A DNA stretch of 59,822 nucleotides from Bacteroidota bacterium. GTDB lineage: Bacteria; Bacteroidota; Bacteroidia; Palsa-948. The stretch is from positions 1 through 59,822 of the forward strand of contig JACRAL010000184.1 of assembly GCA_016213435.1 (NCBI GenBank). Reading direction: 5' to 3'. Below the pieces are notes generated by a model. That model did not search any database. It was not told the DNA's origin and worked only from the letters and a program-made list of their open reading frames with translations. The position numbers and the translations under genes are program-made. How positions within the stretch are numbered: the stretch's first letter is position 1; every line of letters starts with the position of its first letter. Positions 48,263 through 56,776 of this stretch are shown here, in pieces.

Positions 48263-48492
48263 CAATAGAGAAAAGAACCATCAGGGATATTTGCAAAGTG
48301 GCTTCGATGTTCACAAAACTTCCTGCAACAAAATTCTGGGTTGACTATGACAAAGAAGCAGATGTGCTTTACATCAGTTTTTCCCGTCCGCAAAAAGCAA
48401 GCGATTCAATAATGCAGGATGATGGAGTGTTGTTACGCTACAGAGGAAATAATTTGGTTGGTATGACCGTATTGGATTTTTCGCACAGGTAA
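48250..48492 (+). CDS. DUF2283-family protein, putative antitoxin partner
   Basis: An 80-residue protein. Residues ~32-78 match the DUF2283 pattern: YDKEADVLYISF, then an acidic DDGVLLRYRGNNLVGMTVLDFS. Start and upstream stop overlap by 13 bases, which implies translational coupling with the preceding toxin-like gene. DUF2283 proteins are small and often sit beside DUF4258-like proteins in genomes; an antitoxin function is suspected, not shown. Confidence 0.65.
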   Translation: MEKVAIEKRTIRDICKVASMFTKLPATKFWVDYDKEADVLYISFSRPQKASDSIMQDDGVLLRYRGNNLVGMTVLDFSHR

Positions 48493-48715
48493 AAATACAT
48501 TTATTTTTTTTTATTAAAAAAATTAAATTAATTTTGAGAAAAATTATTATTGCTAACTAAAACCAAAAAGACAAAAGAACAGAAAGAGGAAAACAAGCGA
48601 GCCTGAACTTTTATGCAGCATAAGATTTCAGCAAGTGACGCCATCCCTACAACAATGGCACAAATTAAACTAGTTTAATAAATGTATTGTTGAATTAAAT
48701 TTTAAACAGAAAGAT

Positions 48716-49504
48716 ATGAAAAGATTAATTTACGTAATGGCAATTTTAGGGCTGTTTGCGTTTTCCAAATCCACATTTGGCCAATTGTTGGACGAGAAAG
48801 ATGTAACCATAACCATGGATTTGCAGCCAATTCTCCAACTCAATATGGTTGGATCAGATCAACTCGATTTCGTTTTTGATGATATCAGGAAATATTATGC
48901 CGGTATTACCAGATACGGTGCAACACAATTAAAAGTCAGTTCAACTGTGAACTGGGACTTATATGCAGTGGGTTATTCAATGTCCGGAACAAACTTTGAG
49001 CAGGTTGTTAAATACGGTGCCGGTACAGGACTAAATTCAATTGATGGTATTAAATGCCATGCTCTTGAAATTCATCAGACACCCAACAATGCTCAATCAA
49101 CCGGAAGTACTGGTTTGTGGGCTGATTATGATGCTACTTTTAGTTTAGTTACTGCAGGAACAACGAATGCCGGAATAAATGGTATTTATTCCAGCGCAAC
49201 ACCTTATACCGCACCCGCTTTAACTGAAAAATATATTTTTGGGCATAAAGTTGAGGGTTCAGGCTCTTGCGGGCTTGGTGGCTCTTATTTAACGGCTACC
49301 AACGCAGTTACAGGTACTATGACAGGGGTAGGAACAAGTTATTATTTTATTTTAGATTACAGAATTCTTCCCGGTTTACCTGTTGTTTTCCCAATGTCTG
49401 GAACCAATGCTAATGCTCAGGATGGTCTTACAGCTGGTAGCTATGCACAGCCTGGCGTATATCAAATGAATGTTAAGTATATTATTGTTGAAGATTTACC
49501 GTAA
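48716..49504 (+). CDS. Secreted beta-rich protein A, candidate fibre subunit
   Basis: A 262-residue secreted protein. The signal peptide ends KSTFG before QLLDE. The mature N-terminus DVTITMDLQPILQLNM alternates polar and hydrophobic residues, as donor strands of chaperone-usher pilins do. The core LDFVFDDIRKYYAGITRYGATQL is shared with the next gene (VEFKFDDMSDYYAGLNISGQVQL), so the two are paralogues. The C-terminus FILDYRILPG ... GSYAQPGVYQMNVKYIIVE resembles the terminal strand of spore-coat-U/Csu-type subunits. I do not recognise a named family. It lies between the chaperone-like and usher-like genes. Confidence 0.55.
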   Translation: MKRLIYVMAILGLFAFSKSTFGQLLDEKDVTITMDLQPILQLNMVGSDQLDFVFDDIRKYYAGITRYGATQLKVSSTVNWDLYAVGYSMSGTNFEQVVKYGAGTGLNSIDGIKCHALEIHQTPNNAQSTGSTGLWADYDATFSLVTAGTTNAGINGIYSSATPYTAPALTEKYIFGHKVEGSGSCGLGGSYLTATNAVTGTMTGVGTSYYFILDYRILPGLPVVFPMSGTNANAQDGLTAGSYAQPGVYQMNVKYIIVEDLP

Positions 49505-49523
49505 TTTTAAATACAATTAGATT

Positions 49524-49560
49524 AAAAAAAGGTTATCTTATATGAGGTAACCTTTTTTTA
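49524..49560 (+). terminator. Intrinsic terminator after candidate subunit A
   Basis: The hairpin with arms GGTTA (49531-49535) and TAACC (49548-49552), extended inward by G-U pairs, is preceded by a run of A and followed by a run of T. It could work in both directions. It suggests that subunit A is transcribed at a higher level than the genes after it. Confidence 0.75.
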
Positions 49561-49655
49561 TTGAGTATTTTTCCCCATTTTTTATTTCATTGTTTCTTTA
49601 TTTGTATAAAATTTTAATTATTTTTAAAGTTTTATTTATTGATTAAAAGGCGTTA

Positions 49656-50339
49656 ATGAAATTATTTTTATTAATTGTTATAATATTTTTTCAGATACCT
49701 GCTTTTGCCCAGTTTCTTCCGTGCGAGTGCAATCTAGATCTACCGGCTGATGATTGTCAGAATATGCTTGCTGATCCCACAGTTGGTTTATCCTATAGTT
49801 CATATATGAAACCTGTCGAATTTAAGTTTGATGATATGTCTGATTATTATGCAGGACTAAACATCAGCGGACAGGTTCAGTTAAGGATCAATGTTAAAGA
49901 TCCGGCTGTTCCAACGGGTAATTGTGTATGGGGACTTAAGATGTATATTACTACAGATGATGTAGCTCCTAATTGGAAATCATGGGCAACATATGGTCAC
50001 GGGACTGGAAACCCACCTCTTTTTAACCTACTTGAAGTTAAAGTAACAAATGGCTGCCAGACTCCGGATAACCTTATTGATAATACATGGGTGCCTTTTC
50101 CTGCAGCGCCTAATTACGGCCCCAATTACGTTATAAATATCATTGATAACCTTGCGCAACAACTTCCCTGTGCAAATTGCGGTGTCGCTTGCCGGGACCA
50201 GGAAGTAAATACGGTCGGAAGTTTTTTAACTTATTATGATCAATACACGTTCAATATTGATTTTAAGATTAAGCCGGGTTTTTCTTATATAGCCGGTAAT
50301 TATAAAGTAAAAGTTTGGTTTTGTATTTATGAACATTAA
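49656..50339 (+). CDS. Secreted beta-rich protein B, candidate minor fibre subunit
   Basis: A 227-residue secreted protein with a signal peptide ending PAFA before QFLPC. The mature protein is cysteine-rich: CECNLDLPADDC near its start, then NCVWG, NGCQ, and CANCGVACRD near residue 175. Disulphides are therefore likely. It shares the FxFDDxxxYYAG core, an ATYGHGTG segment matching KYGAGTG, and a C-terminal FNIDFKIKPG ... YKVKVWFCIYE strand with the preceding protein. A tip adhesin or minor subunit is possible. I cannot name a family, and the role is inferred from paralogy and position. Confidence 0.55.
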   Translation: MKLFLLIVIIFFQIPAFAQFLPCECNLDLPADDCQNMLADPTVGLSYSSYMKPVEFKFDDMSDYYAGLNISGQVQLRINVKDPAVPTGNCVWGLKMYITTDDVAPNWKSWATYGHGTGNPPLFNLLEVKVTNGCQTPDNLIDNTWVPFPAAPNYGPNYVINIIDNLAQQLPCANCGVACRDQEVNTVGSFLTYYDQYTFNIDFKIKPGFSYIAGNYKVKVWFCIYEH

Positions 50340-50401
50340 ATATCCGGATTTTTTTATTCTTTGAAAATAATTGTTGAAAAAAAATAAATAAAAGATTTTC
50401 C

Positions 50402-53400
50402 ATGCGCTTGAAGATAAATATTTTTTCAACAGTATATTTTCTATTTATAGTTCCTTTTCTGCTGGGATTTTTTTCTACTTCTGTTTTATCTCAGATAAAA
50501 ATCACATCTCATAGTAATCTTAACGGACAACCACAAAATGTTGTCGCTAAATTTGCACAGGAAGAAATATATTTTGACAGGGGAGAGATGATTTCAAATC
50601 TTCTCTTTGTACGGAATAATTCTAAAGATACGATTTTATTTTCAGTTGATCTGAGTTTCCCGACTATCTGGAAAAGCTTAACGCGCAATAATAAAATGTT
50701 CAGGCTGGCCCCCAATGATTCCATTTTCATTCCTGTAAGGATTATCCCGCTTGATGTAATAAAAGGGAATACCCGCTACTTAGTCAGCGCTTTTCTGCTT
50801 TCAGGAGAGAATAAACAACTTGCTTATTCCTATTTCTTCGCTTTTACTAAGAAAAAAAACAGTTGGACGATTAATGTGCTGCCCGCGAATAAAATTTATT
50901 TTCTGAATAATGAAAACACTGCCATGTTCTCGGTAAATATTGCTAATACCGGGAATGAAGACCAGGATATTTTATTGTCTTATGAAAACTTAAATTATAA
51001 TTCAAGCGTTACTGATACATTAGGGAAAGCTTTAAAAAAGCCTTCATTTAACATTACCCTTCCTACCGACAAAGACACATTCTTATATTATTTATTTACA
51101 TACTCAAAAAACCCGCGGAATTTTTCCAGGATCGATATGGATGATTACAATCCCAATAGCCTTGGCGAAGAAAGAAAATATTCTTTATTCATTAATTCGA
51201 GTGAACCCAGAACAGGGACATTCGAATCCTTCAGAGCGGGGAAAAAGATTGACTTCATCAGGCTGTCCGATATATCTAAGGTAAACCCGTTCGGATATCG
51301 TTCATTACCTTTAATAATGGATATAAATGCTTATAATATTCTATTGGACAATCCTATGATGAGCGTTGATTTAAGAGGATATACCGCAATAAAACGAAAT
51401 ACTTTTTTAGCATATTCCACACGTTTGTTTTTTGATAGTTATTTTTATACTAATAATCCGATAAAATTCGCCCCTTTATATATAGGGTATTATAATAGCG
51501 ATTTATTCAGCATTGAATATGATGATACCCGGACAGGCCGTAATTTAAGGGGTTCATATAATCTCTTAAACAGGCATAGATTTTCTGCACAAATAAATCA
51601 GGGCCCCGCATTTTCAAAGACAGATTACTGGGGGGCGACTCTTAGCTATTCTACGCAATTTAAGCTGAATAACAAATGGGTTCCATATATCAGTCTGGGA
51701 CCGTCTTATTTTCACTGGAGTTATTTACCTACAAAAACAAATACTGATTACTTAAGGCTAGGGGTAAATACCAATATTTATAAATTTACGGTTTCCCCGT
51801 TTGTCGGAATTTATAGAATTAATTATAACAATGATTCTACAAAAAATATTTTCCCTTTTGGAGGTTCGCTAGGTTACAGCGACAGTTTTTTTAAAAACAA
51901 ATTAAAAACCGCATTTAACGGGAAATATGGAAAAAATGAATATGTTTATACCTATTATTCTTCAAATAATAAATATGAGCAATACCAGGCTTGCCTCAGT
52001 AATTCTTATGACTTAACGGATAAGCATAAGCTATCTTTATACAATTCTTTCAATAGCCTGAATTACAACTTTAGTAATTATTCGAATATAACTCAGGATT
52101 TTGAAAATCGTTTAAATTATATCGTAAATACAAAATATGGAAATTTAATTTCCTCTCTTTTTTACAATATGTTTAAAAGAGACCTGTTTGTTTATCATTC
52201 CCGGGGATTAAATTTCGGGTTTGGAAAATACGATTATAAAAATAAAAACCGATACTTTAGCAACATTAATACAGGGTATAACCGGGCCATAAATTATTCT
52301 GATGAGAAAGATTACTTTTTCTTTCGTTATTCTTTGATTCTCGGATATAAAACCTGGTCTGTATATTCTTATTACTTTTATGGTTACTCGGCTTTGAGTA
52401 TGGCGATGATGCAATCCATGTCCAGAAAATATCCCCAATTAGTTTCCTTTACACTACAAAATCAGTATGTTTTTCCGATACCCTCCTTTGTATTGGAATC
52501 CAGATTTGGATACGCTTATTCAAACATAACCGGGCATAGGGCTACTTTAAATCCGGAATTTTATTATTTTACGCGATCCGGGTGGCGATTTAAACTAAGC
52601 CCGGAATTTTATTACTCTTATTCAAATCCTGTAACAGGAACCGGAAACTACTATTTACATACCACAGGCGAAATTCAAAAAATTGAATCAAAATCAAATT
52701 TCTCATTCGGCTGTAATCTCGGGATCCGAAAAGAATTTGGTATTCCAATACCCTATAGTAAATCAAAATATTGCAGCATCGATTTTATAACATTTATGGA
52801 TGTAAATGGCAACCGGCTTTTTGAAAAGGGAGAACCTTTATTAGAGAATGTTGTGCTTAATATTAACGGGAATGAGGTGATTACAAACGACAAAGGAGCC
52901 GCTACAATTAAAAATATTGAAATCGGGGCATATCCTTTCTTGGTATTTTCATTAATTGATTTGCAGGGTTGGTTCCCTTATAAAGAAGACTCTGTTTTAC
53001 TTATTAAATCAGAGATAAAATATATTCCCTTTTTAAAAGGAATCAAGGTTTATGGAGGAATTGTTTTAGATAGAGAAAAATACTCAGGGACTTATGATAT
53101 GCCGATTGATCTTTCAAAAATTAAAATTTCTGCAAATAACGGAAAAACAGCATTGGTTACTCTTACTGATAACAAAGGTAACTACTCAATGTACCTGCCA
53201 TATGGAAAATATACGCTCACAATTGATGAATCCTTATTTGGCGATCGGTTTATGGTTGCCGAAAACAACTTTGAACTCACCATTGACGAAAAAATTGATA
53301 ATTTATATATACCTTTTTATGTAATTGAGAGAAAACGTAAAATCTCCGTCAAAAAATTTGAAAACGGAACTGTTAAGAGCGACGAAGATTCGCCCGACCT

Positions 53401-54379
53401 GAGGAAAAAGAAAGAAGATGAAGAAAAGAAGCGGCAGCAGCAGGAGGCAGACAAGAAGCGGCAGTTGCAGCAGCAAGAGTCGGATAAACAGAAAAAATTG
53501 GATGAGGAAAGGAAAAAACAGGAAGAATTGGATAAGCAGAAACAGTTGGATGAAGAAAAGAAAAATAAACAGGATGAAGACTCTGCCAAAATAAAGAAGA
53601 CGCAGGATGGGGTAATAGACCTCACGTCGCATGGCGAAGTCAATAAAGATGATATTAAAAATCTTAAGGATGCTATTCTCGATAAAATGAGCGATAAAAA
53701 CAAGACAGATACTGTTCAGGATAAAACCAAGACCAAGGATGAAGGCAAAGTAAAAGATGAAGGCAAAGTAAAAGATGAAGGCAAAGTAAAAGATGAAGGC
53801 AAAGTAAAAGATGAAGGTAAAGTAAAAGATGAAGGCAAGGTAAAAGATGAAGGCAAGGTAAAAGATGATAAGAAAATCGAAGAAGAAGTTGTAAAGAAAG
53901 ATTTCAACGACCTCAAAGCTCTGAACCGCGCCATCAACAAAGACGATTTCTTAGATGTGGAAATTGACGGCCTTTTATATCGCGTCCAGGTGGCTGCTTC
54001 CAATACAGAAGTGCCTGCTTCATGGCTGAGAAATCAATTTAATATCAAACAGGATGTCTATCTCTTTAGAAATGATGATGGCATGATGAATTACTGCCTC
54101 GGTGATTTCAAAACAAAAGGGGAGGCAATAAAATGGAACGAAAGATTTGCATTACAGAAAAAAATTAATTCTTTCATTACATATTATTATAACAACAAGA
54201 GGGTGCCGTACCAGGTGATCGAAAGCATTTACCATGCAATCATTGAGCAGATAAACCAGGAACGCCAGCAGAAAAGCGATCAGCCCGATATGCAGAAAAC
54301 CCTGCAGCAGCATAATGATTCTCTTAAAAAACTTCAGAACGACACTATGAAATTATTGCAGGATACCCTTAAGAAATAA
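50402..54379 (+). CDS. Usher-like outer-membrane barrel protein with tandem repeats and C-terminal SPOR domain
   Basis: A 1325-residue protein. Signal peptide: residues 1-~31. Two Ig-like domains follow (~45-150 and ~155-285). Then a long aromatic beta-strand-rich region (~300-790) of alternating pattern fits a large outer-membrane barrel. At ~795 ITFMDVNGNRLFEKGEP opens a SdrD_B/usher-C-terminal-like domain with GNEVITNDKGAATIKNIEIGAYPF, and a second carboxypeptidase-regulatory-like domain with GNYSMYLPYGKYTLTID follows. Residues ~995-1110 are a charged K/E/Q coiled coil. Seven KDEGKV repeats occupy 1112-1153. A SPOR domain (~1190-1265, YRVQVAASN and YCLGDFKTKGEAIKWNE) binds peptidoglycan in known cases. 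Its neighbours suggest secretion or assembly of the two small secreted proteins. A porin or gliding-associated barrel is the alternative. Confidence 0.6.
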   Translation: MRLKINIFSTVYFLFIVPFLLGFFSTSVLSQIKITSHSNLNGQPQNVVAKFAQEEIYFDRGEMISNLLFVRNNSKDTILFSVDLSFPTIWKSLTRNNKMFRLAPNDSIFIPVRIIPLDVIKGNTRYLVSAFLLSGENKQLAYSYFFAFTKKKNSWTINVLPANKIYFLNNENTAMFSVNIANTGNEDQDILLSYENLNYNSSVTDTLGKALKKPSFNITLPTDKDTFLYYLFTYSKNPRNFSRIDMDDYNPNSLGEERKYSLFINSSEPRTGTFESFRAGKKIDFIRLSDISKVNPFGYRSLPLIMDINAYNILLDNPMMSVDLRGYTAIKRNTFLAYSTRLFFDSYFYTNNPIKFAPLYIGYYNSDLFSIEYDDTRTGRNLRGSYNLLNRHRFSAQINQGPAFSKTDYWGATLSYSTQFKLNNKWVPYISLGPSYFHWSYLPTKTNTDYLRLGVNTNIYKFTVSPFVGIYRINYNNDSTKNIFPFGGSLGYSDSFFKNKLKTAFNGKYGKNEYVYTYYSSNNKYEQYQACLSNSYDLTDKHKLSLYNSFNSLNYNFSNYSNITQDFENRLNYIVNTKYGNLISSLFYNMFKRDLFVYHSRGLNFGFGKYDYKNKNRYFSNINTGYNRAINYSDEKDYFFFRYSLILGYKTWSVYSYYFYGYSALSMAMMQSMSRKYPQLVSFTLQNQYVFPIPSFVLESRFGYAYSNITGHRATLNPEFYYFTRSGWRFKLSPEFYYSYSNPVTGTGNYYLHTTGEIQKIESKSNFSFGCNLGIRKEFGIPIPYSKSKYCSIDFITFMDVNGNRLFEKGEPLLENVVLNINGNEVITNDKGAATIKNIEIGAYPFLVFSLIDLQGWFPYKEDSVLLIKSEIKYIPFLKGIKVYGGIVLDREKYSGTYDMPIDLSKIKISANNGKTALVTLTDNKGNYSMYLPYGKYTLTIDESLFGDRFMVAENNFELTIDEKIDNLYIPFYVIERKRKISVKKFENGTVKSDEDSPDLRKKKEDEEKKRQQQEADKKRQLQQQESDKQKKLDEERKKQEELDKQKQLDEEKKNKQDEDSAKIKKTQDGVIDLTSHGEVNKDDIKNLKDAILDKMSDKNKTDTVQDKTKTKDEGKVKDEGKVKDEGKVKDEGKVKDEGKVKDEGKVKDEGKVKDDKKIEEEVVKKDFNDLKALNRAINKDDFLDVEIDGLLYRVQVAASNTEVPASWLRNQFNIKQDVYLFRNDDGMMNYCLGDFKTKGEAIKWNERFALQKKINSFITYYYNNKRVPYQVIESIYHAIIEQINQERQQKSDQPDMQKTLQQHNDSLKKLQNDTMKLLQDTLKK
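53735..53878 (+). repeat. 18-bp in-frame minisatellite (KDEGKV x7 plus one degenerate unit)
   Basis: Seven consecutive 18-base units encode KDEGKV (53735-53860), followed by a degenerate KDDKKI unit (53861-53878). Units differ only at synonymous positions (GGC/GGT, AAA/AAG), which points to recent expansion. The tract lies inside the usher-like gene, between the coiled coil and the SPOR domain, and is likely to vary in copy number. Confidence 0.9.
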
Positions 54380-54430
54380 CATCATTCAAGATTTTTTTTT
54401 ATACTAAAAACGGGATAAAATTGTACATTT

Positions 54431-54560
54431 TGTAATTGCTGAAAGTTGCAAATTCCAAATTCCAAGTCCCAAATTCTAAGGGAGAAAAGTTATATTAGGT
54501 TCTTGAACTTTTGATCTTTGGACTTGGTTCTTGAGACTTGGGGCTTGAGGCTTGGGGCTT
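54431..54560. repeat. Intergenic period-7 inverted repeat (aattcca / cttgggg type)
   Basis: TGTAATTGCTGAAAGTT (54431-54447) is followed by 7-base units AATTCCA/AGTCCCA (about 54450-54475) and, after a spacer, by inverted-sense units built on CTTGGGG and GGTTCTTGAGACTTGG (about 54519-54560). The arms can pair into an imperfect hairpin. The 232-bp gap holds no gene that I can see. Confidence 0.5.
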
Positions 54561-54620
54561 TCAAATAAATGAGTCCATTCAAAGTATAACATCAAAAATC
54601 GTAATCATAATTTGTTTAAC

Positions 54621-56744
54621 ATGAAAAATTTTATTGCTTTTGGGATAGCGTTTATAACGGTTCTGCTTTTATCGTGCTGCAGAGAACAAGCTAATGAAAA
54701 CACAGTTGCCGGTAAAAAGAATGAAACTGCAAATGAGCCGAAATTTGATAACAAACTTACAGACCGGGAAATTTCCGGAGGAGTGATGACACCAGAGATT
54801 ATGTGGAAATTCGGGAGGGTCAGCGAAGCCCGGATTTCACCCGACGGAAAAATTGTTATATATGCTGTGAAACGATTTGATGTGCCAACCAATAAAAGTA
54901 AAAATGAAATATTTTCGGTTTCTGTTACCGGAGGCGAACCCAAGTTGTTAACGAATCATATCGGCCAGAATTTTAATCCCCGATGGAGGCCCGATGGAAA
55001 AAAGATCGGGTTTCTTTCTGATAAATCCGGCGTTCCGCAGATTTGGGAAATGAATCCTGACGGATCGGATAAAAAACAGGCGACAGATATTCCCGACGGC
55101 ATCAACAGTTTTGAATACTCGCCTGCGGGTTCCCGCATCCTGTACACCAAAGATGTGAAACTCGATAAAACCGCTTCCGAAGTCTATTCCGACCTTCCCA
55201 AAGCCGATGTCCGCATTATAGATAACCTGATGTACCGCCACTGGGACAACTGGCACGATTATGCGTACAGCCATATTTTTGTTGCCGATTATATGAACGG
55301 GAAAATGAACAACGGGGGAGACATCATGCAGAATGAAAAATTCGACTCCCCTCTTTCTCCCTATTTCGATAATGCAGAAATAAGATGGAGCCGTGACGGA
55401 AAAATGATAGCCTATACCTGCAAAAAAATGTCAGGGAAAGAATATGCTCTCAGCACCAATTCTGACATCTACGTCTACTTCCTGGAAACAGGGAAAACAG
55501 AGAATATCTCACAGGGTATGAACGGGTACGACAAATACCCTGTCTTTTCTTACGACAGCAAATATATTGCATGGCAAAGCATGGAGACTCCCGGGTACGA
55601 ATCGGATAAGGACCGCCTGATTATTTATGACTTTGCTACGAAAGAGAAAAAAGATGTTACCCAAAACTTTGAAGAAAGCGTTTCAAATCTCACATGGAGT
55701 AAAGACGACGGTAAGATTTACTTTATAAGCGGGATAAAAGCCACATTCCATGTTTTTAGTTTCGATATCAAAGTTAATAAAATATCACAGGTTACAAAAG
55801 GCGTTCACAATTATCATGCATTGCAATGTGCCGATAATACGCTGATCGGTGAAAAGACGTCCATGTCTATGGCCAATGAGATTTTCCGCATTGATGAAAA
55901 TACGGGCAAAGAAACGCAGCTTACGTTTACCAATAAAAATATTTACGATAAGATTGAAATGGGTAAGGTTGAGGAACGCTGGGTGAAAACTTATGATAAC
56001 AAAGATATGCTTGTGTGGCTGATTTATCCTCCGAAATTTGATCCTAAGAAAAAATATCCCGCCATCCTGTTTTGCCAGGGCGGTCCCCAGGATGCCGTGA
56101 GCCAGTTTTTTTCTTTCCGATGGAATTTCCAGATGATGGCCGCTAACGGGTATGTTGTGATAGCCCCCAACAGGAGAGGCCTGCCAACATTCGGAAGAGA
56201 ATGGAACGACCAGATTGCGCTGGATTATGGCGGGAAAAATATGAAAGATTATTTATCGGCTGTGGATGCAATAAAAAAAGAACCCTTTATAGATACAGAT
56301 AAAATAGGCGCTGTGGGGCCAAGCTATGGCGGGTATTCCATCTACTGGCTGGCTGGCCATCATGAAAAACGTTTCAAAGCTTTTATAGCGCATTGCGGTA
56401 TGTTTAACTTAGAAAGTCAATACGGCACTACCGAAGAATATTTTTTTGTGAACCACGATCTGGGCGGGCCTTACTGGAACAAACCCAAGCCTAAAAGTTA
56501 TGAATTTTCTCCGCATCTGGCAGTTCAGAATTGGGACGCTCCGATCCTAATCATTCATGGCGGAAGAGATTTCAGAATCCCCTATACACAGGCAATGGAA
56601 GCATTCAATGCAGCCCAGTTGCGCGGCGTTCCCAGCAGGTTCCTGTTCTTCCCCGAAGAATCGCATTTTGTCCTAAAGCCGCAGAATGCCATACTCTGGC
56701 AGCGCGAATTCAAAGCATGGCTTGATAAATATGTTAAAAAGTAA
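54621..56744 (+). CDS. S9 prolyl-oligopeptidase-family lipoprotein (dipeptidyl-peptidase-like)
   Basis: A serine peptidase of 707 residues, starting at ATG 54621. The lipoprotein signal ends LLLSC with Cys19. An eight-bladed PD40/WD40-like propeller (ARISPDGKIVIYAV, NPRWRPDGKKIGFLS, IRWSRDGKMIAYT and similar blades) covers residues ~55-425. The alpha/beta-hydrolase domain carries the triad Ser568 (GPSYGGY), Asp650 (GGRDFRIPY) and His682 (ESHFV). It resembles DPP-type and acylaminoacyl-peptidase enzymes of Bacteroidota that cut oligopeptides in the periplasm or at the membrane. The next gene is an M16 peptidase, 32 bases on. Confidence 0.9.
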   Translation: MKNFIAFGIAFITVLLLSCCREQANENTVAGKKNETANEPKFDNKLTDREISGGVMTPEIMWKFGRVSEARISPDGKIVIYAVKRFDVPTNKSKNEIFSVSVTGGEPKLLTNHIGQNFNPRWRPDGKKIGFLSDKSGVPQIWEMNPDGSDKKQATDIPDGINSFEYSPAGSRILYTKDVKLDKTASEVYSDLPKADVRIIDNLMYRHWDNWHDYAYSHIFVADYMNGKMNNGGDIMQNEKFDSPLSPYFDNAEIRWSRDGKMIAYTCKKMSGKEYALSTNSDIYVYFLETGKTENISQGMNGYDKYPVFSYDSKYIAWQSMETPGYESDKDRLIIYDFATKEKKDVTQNFEESVSNLTWSKDDGKIYFISGIKATFHVFSFDIKVNKISQVTKGVHNYHALQCADNTLIGEKTSMSMANEIFRIDENTGKETQLTFTNKNIYDKIEMGKVEERWVKTYDNKDMLVWLIYPPKFDPKKKYPAILFCQGGPQDAVSQFFSFRWNFQMMAANGYVVIAPNRRGLPTFGREWNDQIALDYGGKNMKDYLSAVDAIKKEPFIDTDKIGAVGPSYGGYSIYWLAGHHEKRFKAFIAHCGMFNLESQYGTTEEYFFVNHDLGGPYWNKPKPKSYEFSPHLAVQNWDAPILIIHGGRDFRIPYTQAMEAFNAAQLRGVPSRFLFFPEESHFVLKPQNAILWQREFKAWLDKYVKK

Positions 56745-56776
56745 GTTATTGTATTGTTAATTTTATAGACATTCAA

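Noticed and set aside
53735-53878. Short regular repeats considered as a CRISPR array.
   Set aside because: The 18-base units are directly contiguous with no spacers and are in frame within a gene.
53303-54003. Long minus-strand open frames opposite the charged and repeat region of the usher-like gene.
   Set aside because: Their composition (runs of Leu/Phe or Ser/Leu) is the mirror of the Lys/Glu-rich repeats on the plus strand, with no domain or start context.
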